NCBI GenBank assembly: GCA_965267775.1
Contig: OZ254140.1
Span: 744,001 to 808,000, forward strand
Source: Planktophila sp965267775
GTDB lineage: Bacteria > Actinomycetota > Actinomycetes > Nanopelagicales > Nanopelagicaceae
DNA length: 64,000 nt
Direction of reading: 5' to 3'
Shown here: positions 7,096 to 15,088 of the stretch, one piece after another
Layout: each line of letters starts with the position of its first letter
How positions within the stretch are numbered: the stretch's first letter is position 1
The notes under the pieces: model-generated
Database searches by the model: none
What the model was told of the DNA's origin: nothing
Seen by the model: only the letters and a program-made list of their open reading frames with translations
Program-made: the position numbers and the translations under genes

Positions 7096-8979
7096 CTAAC
7101 GTGAGAGCGAATACGGGTCAATTCGAAGTGAAGGTAAATCCTTCTTAGAAGCGCTCCGTCGTCTCATAAATTCATGGACGGTTGTGATGAGGCTCTCGCC
7201 TTCAGAAGTATCAACGGAGAGAATTAATGAAGCTTTATTGGCGGATGGAATAGGACCGAGAATCTTTGTTGATTCGGGAAGTCTCCCCTCATCTCTAGAA
7301 GAGATGAGTGCGTTCTTTAAGCGCGTTATATCTGAACTCTCCATCGTGAGATGAGCTATACGCACATAAGGAGGTAGTGAGAGAGATTTTCGCTCCTCCA
7401 AATCTCGGTGAATGGCAATGACTGGATTCCATGTAGAAAGGGCTGTTGCGATTGCATGTCCTTCATCTTGAACCAAGATAATTGGAGAACCGGATGAAGC
7501 AAGTGCTGCGTGGGCGAAGTACATCTCGCGCACTCTCTCACCTGCTCGCATATCCGGCTGATCTAAGAATTTATTACCCTCGAGGATAACCACCGCTGAA
7601 TATCCATCGAGAGATGCTGGCGCCATGCCTGGAGTAGAGATGATTAATCCACTAGAAACAATCTCGTCAATGCGATGATCAGCAGAAGAAAGATGAATTG
7701 CGATACCTGGCAGGAGAAGTCCAAGCTCATGGCTATGTCGTTCAATCCCGCGAGATTGAAGTGATGGCACTAGGTGGTTGCACCATACACATTGCCACTG
7801 AGGTGAAATCTTCGCGCAGTGATTACAGGTGATGGGTGCGTTGTGAGCGCTCTTTATATGCGCTCCTCCACACTCACAGCGAGAAATCGTTCGACACTTG
7901 GCGCAACGAATCGCTTGGGCATAACCTTTACTTGGAACGATTGCTAAGACTGGCCCGCTATGGAGCGCTTTCTTAATAACGGTCAAAGCTCTCGATGGAA
8001 GTAACTCACCATGGGTCGGTTGATAGGTAAGAACCTTCATCTTTGCTCGGGATCTCCTAAATTCAACCCACTCTTCGTCGATAAAACGCGATACCTCAGA
8101 GCTCGGTGAATATCCGACGAAGTAGAGATCAAGGACTTCTTGTTCTCTGCGAATCAGAGCGATATCTCTCGCATTCCAACCGGGTGAACGCTTTTCGTAG
8201 AGATTCTCTGAGCCCTCGTTGTAAATAATAATTGAACGAAGGTTGGCCACCGGGGCAAAGATTGCTGAGCGCGTGCCAATGACTACCGTTCTCTGGCCTA
8301 AGCGAACTTCTAGGAAGTTCTTAAAGTATTCAGATTTCGATAACTGTGAATCTAACACCGCAGGGTTAATTGATTGAGCTCTGAGCGCAGCGTAGAGATT
8401 CTTAACCTCTTGAGTATCCGGCAGAATCACCAATACTCCCCCAGCGCCTTTAAGCGATAGAACTTTCTTCGCGATAAGCATAGCTCTCGACTCAGATGGA
8501 GGTAATTGAAGGTATTGCTGCTGAATCTGCCTCTGGATTGAGTCAACAGTGGGTTCGGTGTAAAGAAAATCTTTCTCAATCGTTGCCATACGATCGGGAA
8601 TCGCTGAACGGATAAGGTCGAATGGATGAGCCGCATAACGCTCTGCGGCACTCTTGATGATTTCAATGAGTGGCGCAGTCAACAGTGGGATCTTTCCAAT
8701 TACCTTTGAGATGCTCTTTAACCCTGAATAACTATCAGGAGAGTGCATTTGAATAACGACGCCAGTGATCTCGCGACCGTGGAAAGGGAGCGAGACGAGA
8801 GATCCGATATGAATTTCAGCCGATAGATTTCCCGGGATCACATATGAGAAGGGTGTATCGAGGTGGTAGACCGAAGCATCAACCCACACAGCTGCAACTG
8901 TGAATGGGCCACTCGGTTCAACAGGCGATAGCTGTATAACCTCGCGCTTGAGCTTGAGTTTTGCTACAGCCTTAACCAT
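7096..8979 (-). CDS. priA: PriA-like primosomal protein N', helicase motifs missing
   Basis: Replication-restart protein homologue of 627 residues. The N-terminal 3'-DNA-end-binding domain is recognisable (VWVDASVYHLDTPFSYVIP, about 31-49). The zinc-binding module has eight cysteines at 359, 362, 368, 370, 385, 388, 397 and 400. Walker A (GxTGSGKT) is absent and the DEEH Walker B is replaced by NEGSE at 254-258, so ATP-driven helicase activity is unlikely. As I recall, actinobacterial PriA proteins commonly lack helicase motifs, so this is a lineage trait rather than decay. Placed between metK and def as in relatives. Confidence 0.9.
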   Translation of the reverse strand: MVKAVAKLKLKREVIQLSPVEPSGPFTVAAVWVDASVYHLDTPFSYVIPGNLSAEIHIGSLVSLPFHGREITGVVIQMHSPDSYSGLKSISKVIGKIPLLTAPLIEIIKSAAERYAAHPFDLIRSAIPDRMATIEKDFLYTEPTVDSIQRQIQQQYLQLPPSESRAMLIAKKVLSLKGAGGVLVILPDTQEVKNLYAALRAQSINPAVLDSQLSKSEYFKNFLEVRLGQRTVVIGTRSAIFAPVANLRSIIIYNEGSENLYEKRSPGWNARDIALIRREQEVLDLYFVGYSPSSEVSRFIDEEWVEFRRSRAKMKVLTYQPTHGELLPSRALTVIKKALHSGPVLAIVPSKGYAQAIRCAKCRTISRCECGGAHIKSAHNAPITCNHCAKISPQWQCVWCNHLVPSLQSRGIERHSHELGLLLPGIAIHLSSADHRIDEIVSSGLIISTPGMAPASLDGYSAVVILEGNKFLDQPDMRAGERVREMYFAHAALASSGSPIILVQDEGHAIATALSTWNPVIAIHRDLEERKSLSLPPYVRIAHLTMESSDITRLKNALISSRDEGRLPESTKILGPIPSANKASLILSVDTSEGESLITTVHEFMRRRSASKKDLPSLRIDPYSLSR

Positions 8980-9002
8980 TGCAGCTCAAGCCTCAACGTT
9001 GA

Positions 9003-10193
9003 TTATTTAACAGCTGCTTGTAAAGCGGCAACGCGATCTGTCTTCTCCCAAGAGAAGTCAGGTAGTTCACGACCGAAGTGGCCATATGAAGCGGTCTGTG
9101 AGTAGATCGGACGTAATAAGTTGAGATCTCGAATGATTGCTGCAGGACGAAGATCGAAGACAGTCGTAACAGCTTCCTGAATCTTCTCAATTGCAACTGT
9201 CTCGGTACCAAAAGTCTCTACAAATACTCCGACAGGTTGTGCCTTTCCAATTGCATATGCAACCTGAACCTCGCATCGACGTGCCAGGCCGGCTGCTACA
9301 ACGTTCTTCGCCACCCAACGCATGGCGTACGCCGCTGAACGGTCTACCTTTGAAGGATCTTTTCCTGAGAATGCACCGCCACCATGGCGAGCCATTCCGC
9401 CGTAGGTATCAACAATGATCTTTCGGCCGGTTAGGCCCGCATCTCCCATTGGTCCACCAACAACAAAGCGTCCTGTTGGGTTGATCAAAGTGCGAAGATC
9501 TTTACGCGGAAGATCGATCTTCTCAAGGATCGGATCGATAACATACTTAATGATTTCTGGAGTGAGCTGCTTAGCAACATCAACTTCTTCTGCATGCTGG
9601 CTAGAGATGACAACGGTATCGAGCGCAACTGCGCGATCGCCATCATATTCAATGGTGACCTGAGTCTTACCATCCGGGCGAAGATAAGGCAGTTGACCCG
9701 ACTTACGTACAAGAGAGAGCTGCTGTGAAAGTTGGTGAGCGAGGTAGATAGGAAGAGGCATGAGCTCTTTCGTGTCATCGCATGCATATCCGAACATGAG
9801 CCCCTGGTCGCCAGCGCCCTGAAGATCTAGAGGATCACTTGCAGATGTAACACGGTGCTCAAATGCATCATCGACGCCCTGTGCAATATCCGGTGATTGT
9901 TGACCGATCGAAATTGAGACACCACAGCTATTGCCATCAAAGCCCTTAACGGATGAGTCATAACCTATTCCGATAACAGTGTCACGGACGATTCCCATCA
10001 CATCGGCATAACCTGATGTAGTCACCTCTCCGGCAACATGAACCTGGCCAGTTGTAATGAGTGTCTCCACTGCTACACGGCTAGAAGGATCCTGACGGAG
10101 AAGTGAATCCAGGATTGCATCTGAGATCTGATCTGCAATCTTATCTGGGTGACCTTCAGTTACTGATTCTGATGTGAAGAGGCGCTTTGACAT
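9003..10193 (-). CDS. metK: S-adenosylmethionine synthetase
   Basis: Makes SAM from methionine and ATP; supplies methyl groups, for example to the nearby RsmB. The 396-residue protein has VTEGHPDKIADQISDAILD at the N terminus, the methionine/ATP-site GAGDQGLMFGYACD and the P-loop-like GGGAFSGKDPSKVDRSAAY. The length is normal. It lies 4 bases after coaBC, and the TAGGCT 6 bases before its ATG overlaps the end of coaBC. With six bases between -10 and ATG there is no room for a SAM riboswitch on that transcript, and none is visible. Confidence 0.97.
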   Translation of the reverse strand: MSKRLFTSESVTEGHPDKIADQISDAILDSLLRQDPSSRVAVETLITTGQVHVAGEVTTSGYADVMGIVRDTVIGIGYDSSVKGFDGNSCGVSISIGQQSPDIAQGVDDAFEHRVTSASDPLDLQGAGDQGLMFGYACDDTKELMPLPIYLAHQLSQQLSLVRKSGQLPYLRPDGKTQVTIEYDGDRAVALDTVVISSQHAEEVDVAKQLTPEIIKYVIDPILEKIDLPRKDLRTLINPTGRFVVGGPMGDAGLTGRKIIVDTYGGMARHGGGAFSGKDPSKVDRSAAYAMRWVAKNVVAAGLARRCEVQVAYAIGKAQPVGVFVETFGTETVAIEKIQEAVTTVFDLRPAAIIRDLNLLRPIYSQTASYGHFGRELPDFSWEKTDRVAALQAAVK

Positions 10194-10197
10194 GTGG

Positions 10198-11394
10198 TTA
10201 GCCTAACTTATCGCTGGATTTGATTGCATGATTGATGAGGGCATGTGCCAATTTTTCCTTTGAAATATCGGCGAAATTTTCGACTAACCCGCTCTTATCG
10301 ATGATAGAGCCAGATGTTGCGTTATCTCCAAAGATTGCTCCACCAGAGACATTATTGAGATAGATCACATCCGCGCCTTTGCGCTCCATCTTCTCTCTTG
10401 CCAATTCAATGGAATCTGAATCGGTCTCGGCTGCAAAGGCGACAATAACTTGTTGCGATTTCTTTGCAGATAGCGCTGCTAAGACATCTTCGTTCTCAAC
10501 AAGTTCGATCGAGGTGAGATTCGATTTCTTGATCTTCTCTTTCGCTACCAGTGAAGGTCGCGCATCTGATACTGCTGCAGCCATGAAGAGGTAATCACTG
10601 TCAGAAAAATACGTGGAGAGAGTAGAAGAGAGCTCATGGACGGATTCAACGTTGATTCGCTTGATGCGCGGATGTGAAGGAAGTGAACTATTGGCAATCA
10701 CGAGAGTGACATCAGCTCCGCGCGATAAAGCAGCTTCAGCGATAGCAATACCTTGCTTGCCTGTTGAACGATTTCCGATATATCTCACTGGATCGATTGC
10801 TTCGCGAGTTCCACCGGCAGAGATTAAGACTTTCTTCCCGGTGAGATCGTGCGAAAGGAGAACGCTCTCGTGCAACTGAGCGAGAATCTCAGAGGTCTCA
10901 GGAAAACGTCCCTTGCCAACATCTCCACTAGTAAGTGCACCTTCTGCCGGCTCCATAACGAAATAACCACGTGCACGAAGGGTCTCGACATTTGCTTGGG
11001 TAGCTTTGTTAAACCACATCGCTGGGTGCATTGCAGGGACTATGAAGATGGGTGCTTCACTTGCTAGAACGACATTAGTGAGAAGGTCATCTGCGCGACC
11101 TGCTGTAATGCGAGCAATCAAATCTGCCGTTGCTGGGGCTATAACTATCGCCTCTGCGCTACGAGCGAGTGAAACATGTCGAACTTGATCCACTGATTCG
11201 AAGACGCTTGTAGTTACCTCTCGACCAGAGAGCGCCTCCCAGGTAGCTGACCCAACGAAATTCAAGCTTGAGGGCGTTGGAACTACAGTGACTGCAAAAC
11301 CTAAATCCTGCATACGGCGCAAGAGATCACATGCCTTATAAGCAGCGATGCCGCCTCCGACTCCGAGAATTACCTCTCGAGTTGGGGCGGCCAT
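10198..11394 (-). CDS. coaBC: Bifunctional CoaBC (phosphopantothenoylcysteine synthetase/decarboxylase)
   Basis: Adds cysteine to 4'-phosphopantothenate and decarboxylates the product, two steps of coenzyme A synthesis. Residues 1-180 are the FMN-binding CoaC decarboxylase (VGGGIAAYKACDLLRRM; active-site His near 73). Residues 185-398 are the CoaB ligase (VLISAGGTREAIDPVRYIGN, NRSTGKQG). Compared with E. coli Dfp from memory, the PAMN asparagine is His (PAMH, about 123) and the flap cysteine of ACGDVG is Ser (TSGDVG, about 156). I believe related actinobacterial sequences share at least the first change. Sits between rpoZ and metK as in mycobacteria. Confidence 0.94.
   Translation of the reverse strand: MAAPTREVILGVGGGIAAYKACDLLRRMQDLGFAVTVVPTPSSLNFVGSATWEALSGREVTTSVFESVDQVRHVSLARSAEAIVIAPATADLIARITAGRADDLLTNVVLASEAPIFIVPAMHPAMWFNKATQANVETLRARGYFVMEPAEGALTSGDVGKGRFPETSEILAQLHESVLLSHDLTGKKVLISAGGTREAIDPVRYIGNRSTGKQGIAIAEAALSRGADVTLVIANSSLPSHPRIKRINVESVHELSSTLSTYFSDSDYLFMAAAVSDARPSLVAKEKIKKSNLTSIELVENEDVLAALSAKKSQQVIVAFAAETDSDSIELAREKMERKGADVIYLNNVSGGAIFGDNATSGSIIDKSGLVENFADISKEKLAHALINHAIKSSDKLG
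10200..10205 (-). promoter_or_regulatory. -10 element, leaderless metK promoter
   Basis: TAGGCT, then AACCAC, then the metK ATG. It lies across the last codons of coaBC. No Shine-Dalgarno sequence precedes metK. Confidence 0.5.
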
Positions 11395-11418
11395 AGCTTT
11401 TGAGTAAATTAAAAAGTA

Positions 11419-11679
11419 TTAAGCGTTTGTCTCAAGATTTTCGATGGTCAAGAGACCTTCGTTAATTTCGCGGAGAGCGATAGAAAGTGGCTTCTCGTGA
11501 ACATAGGTATCCACTAGTGGACCGACATATTCAAGAAGACCTTCATTGAGCTGTGAGTAGTAAGCATTGATCTGACGCGCACGCTTAGCTGCGTAGAGAA
11601 CGAGTGCGTACTTTGAACCGCTCTTATCGAGAAGTTCGTCGATAGGTGGATTTGTGATGCCGTCGACGTGTCCGCTCAT
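11419..11679 (-). CDS. rpoZ: RNA polymerase omega subunit
   Basis: Small subunit that helps assemble RNA polymerase. The protein is 86 residues, with the hallmark region SKYALVLYAAKRARQINAYYSQ (positions about 26-47) that contacts beta'. ATG 11679 (MSGHVDG) is chosen because GGAGAACCCC places a good ribosome binding site before it; a TTG 15 bases upstream is in frame but poorer. It lies between the mIHF-gmk fusion and coaBC, the order usual in Actinobacteria. Confidence 0.95.
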   Translation of the reverse strand: MSGHVDGITNPPIDELLDKSGSKYALVLYAAKRARQINAYYSQLNEGLLEYVGPLVDTYVHEKPLSIALREINEGLLTIENLETNA

Positions 11680-11716
11680 GGGGTTCTCCTTCAATAGACT
11701 TACGAAAAATTAGCTC

Positions 11717-12589
11717 TTACGAGGTTGCCAATCTTATCAGGGCTTCAACGACCTCGCTTACCTCAGTATTGATGATGACCGAGTCGAAGAATGAGGCTGC
11801 AGCAAGCTCTTCCTGGGCCAAAGCCAAGCGAGCAGCGCGCCTTTCTGGTGAATCTGTCCCTCTCCCCTCAAGACGGCTAACGAGCTCCTCCCATGAAGGG
11901 GGCTCGAGGAAGACGAGATGAGCCTCCTGTGAGTGTTCGCGAACTTGCTTAGCGCCAGCAATTTCAATTTCGAGGAGAACGTTGATTCCAGATGCAAGAG
12001 CTTCTTCAACCGCTCTTCGTGGAGTTCCATAACGATTACCAGCAAACTCTGCCCACTCTAGGAATTGATCCTCGGCTATCGCATGATCGAACTCTTCATT
12101 GGTGAAGAAGAAGTAATCAAATCCTGGAACTTCATTAAAGCGCGGTTCGCGAGTTGTAGCCGAAACGCTGACCCAAAAACCGGGAACTTCGCGGAGAGCT
12201 TTCGCAACGGTGCTCTTTCCGACTCCCCCAGGTCCTGAGAGTACGAGGAGTCGTCCTCGAGGATCTGTTGATGGAATTTGAAACTCCTTTAATAAAGCCG
12301 CTCGTTGATGGCGACCAAGACCTTGAACGCGTCGAGTGGGAGAGATATCGAATCGCTCCATTAGCGCTTGGGCACGAATCTTGCCATAACCTGGAAGGGA
12401 TTCGAGCAACTCGGCTACACGCATCTTCGCAAGGACCGAATTACTTTCAGCGAGTGTCAGAAATTGTGGAAGTGAAATAGCGCCTCGATGAATCTCCCCC
12501 TTGACTTGTGCTCGCTCCTGGCGTGAACTCTTAGCGATTGCTAGAGCGCGCGCCCGCTCCTCAGCGGATAACTGTGGAGGAAGAGCCAT
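11717..12589 (-). CDS. gmk: Fusion of actinobacterial integration host factor (mIHF) and guanylate kinase
   Basis: One uninterrupted 290-residue frame. Residues 1-104 match mIHF/sIHF, an actinobacterial nucleoid protein: MALPPQLSAEERARALAIA, the helix-hairpin-helix LPGYGKIRAQALMERF (65-80) and the ending RVQGLGRHQRAALLKEF. Residues 111-290 are guanylate kinase (GMP to GDP) with Walker A SGPGGVGKST (118-127), SATTREPR and the lid region downstream. In mycobacteria and Streptomyces these are two adjacent genes; here no stop or restart separates them and the linker is only about 6 residues. A TAGAAT hexamer, whose TAG is the pyrF stop codon, lies 6 bases before the ATG. Both domains look intact. 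Confidence 0.95.
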   Translation of the reverse strand: MALPPQLSAEERARALAIAKSSRQERAQVKGEIHRGAISLPQFLTLAESNSVLAKMRVAELLESLPGYGKIRAQALMERFDISPTRRVQGLGRHQRAALLKEFQIPSTDPRGRLLVLSGPGGVGKSTVAKALREVPGFWVSVSATTREPRFNEVPGFDYFFFTNEEFDHAIAEDQFLEWAEFAGNRYGTPRRAVEEALASGINVLLEIEIAGAKQVREHSQEAHLVFLEPPSWEELVSRLEGRGTDSPERRAARLALAQEELAAASFFDSVIINTEVSEVVEALIRLATS

Positions 12590-12595
12590 GGTCTG

Positions 12596-12601
12596 ATTCT
12601 A
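12596..12601 (-). promoter_or_regulatory. -10 element, leaderless mIHF-gmk promoter
   Basis: TAGAAT, then CAGACC, then the ATG of the fusion gene. TAG is also the pyrF stop codon, so the promoter is embedded in the end of the pyr operon. Confidence 0.55.
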
Positions 12602-13300
12602 TCCGGCAATCTCCGCTGCGATTGCCTTTGCGGCATCGCTCATCGCTTGTGGACCATTACTCCATGCGCCAGTAATTGGTCGGCCAATCACAACAAAGTT
12701 TGCACCAGCGGCGATTGCATCATGCGGAGTCATTGTTCGGACCTGATCATCGCTGCCAGCAGAACCTGCTGGACGTACGCCAGGGGTAATGATGATTGGC
12801 TTGCTACCAACGCTGCTGCGAATCGCAGAAATTTCAAGAGGAGAAGAGACAATTGCTTTCGCTCCGGCACGAACTGCAAGATCAGCTAAAGCAACTGCGC
12901 TCTCGAGTGCAGGATTGGCAAAACCTATCTCAAAGAGATCTTCCTCAGAGAGTGAGGTCAAGATAGTTACCGCAGTGACATCAACACCTGGAAGAGAATC
13001 GACCGCTGCCTTAATCATCGCCTGACCACCTGAGGCGTGAACAGTGAGAAATCGTGGCGCGATATGTGAAACCGCTGATGCGGCCATACCTACAGTGTTG
13101 GGAATATCGTGAAGTTTGAGATCAAGGAAGATGTCAACGCCATGTTCACTCTTAATCTTATTAACGCCTTCTGCGCCAAAGGTCAGGAAGAACTCAAGTC
13201 CTAACTTGTAGACAGAGACGCTCTCACGTGTTGCCTCTACCCAACGTTGGGCAGTTTCGAAATCCTTCGTATCAACTGCAAGGATGATTGGTGCTGTCAT
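12599..13300 (-). CDS. pyrF: Orotidine 5'-phosphate decarboxylase
   Basis: Last step of UMP synthesis: decarboxylates OMP. The 233-residue TIM barrel has the catalytic charged array DIFLDLKLHDIPNTV (about 54-68; Asp-Lys-Asp) and the phosphate-binding ITPGVRP and FVVIGRPIT near the C terminus. This is the bacterial type I family, not the longer type found in mycobacteria. AGAGG before the ATG is a fair ribosome binding site. It is the final gene of the pyr operon, 12 bases after pyrD. pyrE is not in the window. Confidence 0.95.
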   Translation of the reverse strand: MTAPIILAVDTKDFETAQRWVEATRESVSVYKLGLEFFLTFGAEGVNKIKSEHGVDIFLDLKLHDIPNTVGMAASAVSHIAPRFLTVHASGGQAMIKAAVDSLPGVDVTAVTILTSLSEEDLFEIGFANPALESAVALADLAVRAGAKAIVSSPLEISAIRSSVGSKPIIITPGVRPAGSAGSDDQVRTMTPHDAIAAGANFVVIGRPITGAWSNGPQAMSDAAKAIAAEIAG

Positions 13301-13312
13301 CGTAGGCCTCTC

Positions 13313-14242
13313 TTATCGGTGGGCATAGCCGATCGCCTGCTTCAACGAGGTAAATCCACGTTGCGCAAGGAGATCGCGAAGTTCATTTTGAATCGAAATA
13401 AGTGCAGTTGGATTTCCAAAACTCGCTGTACCGACAGATACACCTGATGCGCCAGCGAGAATCATTTCTAGCGCATCGCGTCCAGTTGATACTCCACCCA
13501 TTCCTAGAATGGGAAGGCCAGGTAGCGCCTCATGGACTTGATAGATGGCGCGGACGGCAACTGGACGAATGGCGGGACCTGAGAGACCGCCAGTCTTACC
13601 GCCGAGATGTGGCTTCATCGTGTCGAGGTTAATCACCATTCCAAGAACCGTATTGATAAGAGCGACACCATCTGCACCGGCATCTGCAACTGACTTTGCT
13701 ACAGCGGAAATATTGGTTACATCCGGTGTCAGCTTTGCGATGATAGGAATCTCTCCGCCAATCACTTTACGAACACCCTCAATAACGCGAGCTGATGTAT
13801 CGCAATCGGTTGCAAAGACAAGGCCGCGGTTTTCAACATTGGGGCAAGAGATATTTACCTCTACAGCTGAGATTCCAGAGGTCGAGCGAATCTTTCGCGC
13901 AAGAACTGCATATTCATCAATCGTCTCCCCTGCAATCGAGACGATGACGCGAGAACCTTGCGAGAGAAGCCACGGCACATCATTGGCGAGAAATGCGTCA
14001 ATACCTGGACCTTGTAAGCCAATAGAGTTAAGCATTCCGGATGGTGTCTCCGCCATTCGCGGAGTTGGTCGTCCATGGCGAGGCTTATTCATCACTGATT
14101 TAGTGACAACTGCGCCGATATCCTTCAATGGGAAGAATTGAGCGAGCTCTTTACCGCTACTGGCGCAACCGCTCGCAGTAAATACAGGCGAAGGGAACCA
14201 GGCATTTCCCAGAGTTGTCGATAGATCAACGGCAGCGCTCAT
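13313..14242 (-). CDS. pyrD: Dihydroorotate dehydrogenase, class 1B catalytic subunit
   Basis: Oxidises dihydroorotate to orotate with FMN. The 309-residue protein has the class 1 catalytic cysteine in VNISCPNVENRG and the FMN-binding GVALINTVLGM, GGLSGPAIRPVAVRA and GMGGVSTGRDALEMI. Because pyrK lies immediately upstream (stop TAA directly followed by this ATG), it is class 1B, a PyrD2-PyrK2 enzyme using NAD+ rather than the quinone-linked class 2 enzyme of mycobacteria. Pyrimidine synthesis here is therefore likely not tied to the respiratory chain. Confidence 0.95.
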   Translation of the reverse strand: MSAAVDLSTTLGNAWFPSPVFTASGCASSGKELAQFFPLKDIGAVVTKSVMNKPRHGRPTPRMAETPSGMLNSIGLQGPGIDAFLANDVPWLLSQGSRVIVSIAGETIDEYAVLARKIRSTSGISAVEVNISCPNVENRGLVFATDCDTSARVIEGVRKVIGGEIPIIAKLTPDVTNISAVAKSVADAGADGVALINTVLGMVINLDTMKPHLGGKTGGLSGPAIRPVAVRAIYQVHEALPGLPILGMGGVSTGRDALEMILAGASGVSVGTASFGNPTALISIQNELRDLLAQRGFTSLKQAIGYAHR

Positions 14243-15088
14243 TTAGAAGCCCTCCGTACTCTTACCAACAAGATCCCAACAGACTGAAGATCCATCCATT
14301 ACTGGACCATCAATACATGAACGCTTCATCGAGATAGAACCATCTTCACCCTTAACTGGCAAGACACAAGTCATACAGATTCCGATACCGCAGGCCATCG
14401 ACTCTTCTACAGATGCTTGGTGGATGACTCCATGCTGATCTGCAATCTCAGTAATCGCCTTCAACATCGCCATAGGGCCACATGAATAAATAATTTCAAT
14501 CTCTCGTTCGGCGATGATTGCTTCGAGTTGCGAAGTCACGCGACCCATCTCACCCATCGAACCATCTTCCGTAAAGATCTTCAGTGAGTTAACAGAACGC
14601 TTTCCTTCCATAGGTGCATAGATCTTGCTCCCATTACTTGCACCAAGAACCATATCGACCTTGCAGCCACGACTCTTTAAGAGATCGGCAAGACCGAAGA
14701 GCGGCGCAGATCCATATCCGCCACCAATAAGAAGCGCATTTGCTGGCTCAGTTGGAATACCGAAGGCGCGACCAAGAGGCGTGATGACGTTAACTTCTGC
14801 TCCCTCGCCTTGGGCACAGAGCCATTTTGATCCTGAGCCGTGCGGAGCGACGATAAGTTCTACCGTTCCCCCGAATTGAGCGCTCTCTGAAGTACGAGAG
14901 ATAGCGAAAGCTCGACGGAGAACCATGCGAGATGAGTCGCCGCCCACCTGAATTGCAATGAAGTTTCCAGGCTTGCAATGTCGAACTGCCTCACCGACGC
15001 TCAAAATAATCTGGTGATATGCGCCAATTCTCTTATTGGCAATTACCGTCGCATCTACCTGCGTAGCGGCCTTATTGATCGTGCTCAT
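14243..15088 (-). CDS. pyrK: Dihydroorotate dehydrogenase electron-transfer subunit
   Basis: Carries electrons from PyrD FMN through a 2Fe-2S centre and FAD to NAD+. The FAD domain has LRRAFAISR (near 60-68), the nucleotide-binding domain has LIGGGYGSAPLFGL, and the C-terminal cluster motif has cysteines in MACGIGICMTCVLP plus a further Cys in KRSCIDGP. The 281-residue form starts at ATG 15088, which overlaps the carB stop (ATGA) and has GGAG 8 bases upstream; a GTG at 15097 is a weaker alternative. It forms a complex with PyrD. Confidence 0.95.
   Translation of the reverse strand: MSTINKAATQVDATVIANKRIGAYHQIILSVGEAVRHCKPGNFIAIQVGGDSSRMVLRRAFAISRTSESAQFGGTVELIVAPHGSGSKWLCAQGEGAEVNVITPLGRAFGIPTEPANALLIGGGYGSAPLFGLADLLKSRGCKVDMVLGASNGSKIYAPMEGKRSVNSLKIFTEDGSMGEMGRVTSQLEAIIAEREIEIIYSCGPMAMLKAITEIADQHGVIHQASVEESMACGIGICMTCVLPVKGEDGSISMKRSCIDGPVMDGSSVCWDLVGKSTEGF

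Noticed and set aside
10194..10210. SAM riboswitch upstream of metK
   Set aside because: Only 4 bases separate coaBC and metK, and the -10-like hexamer sits 6 bases before the ATG, leaving no RNA leader.
13545..14141. 198-residue frame antisense to pyrD
   Set aside because: It is a shadow of pyrD codon usage, with low-complexity Arg/Thr/Pro composition and no ribosome binding site.
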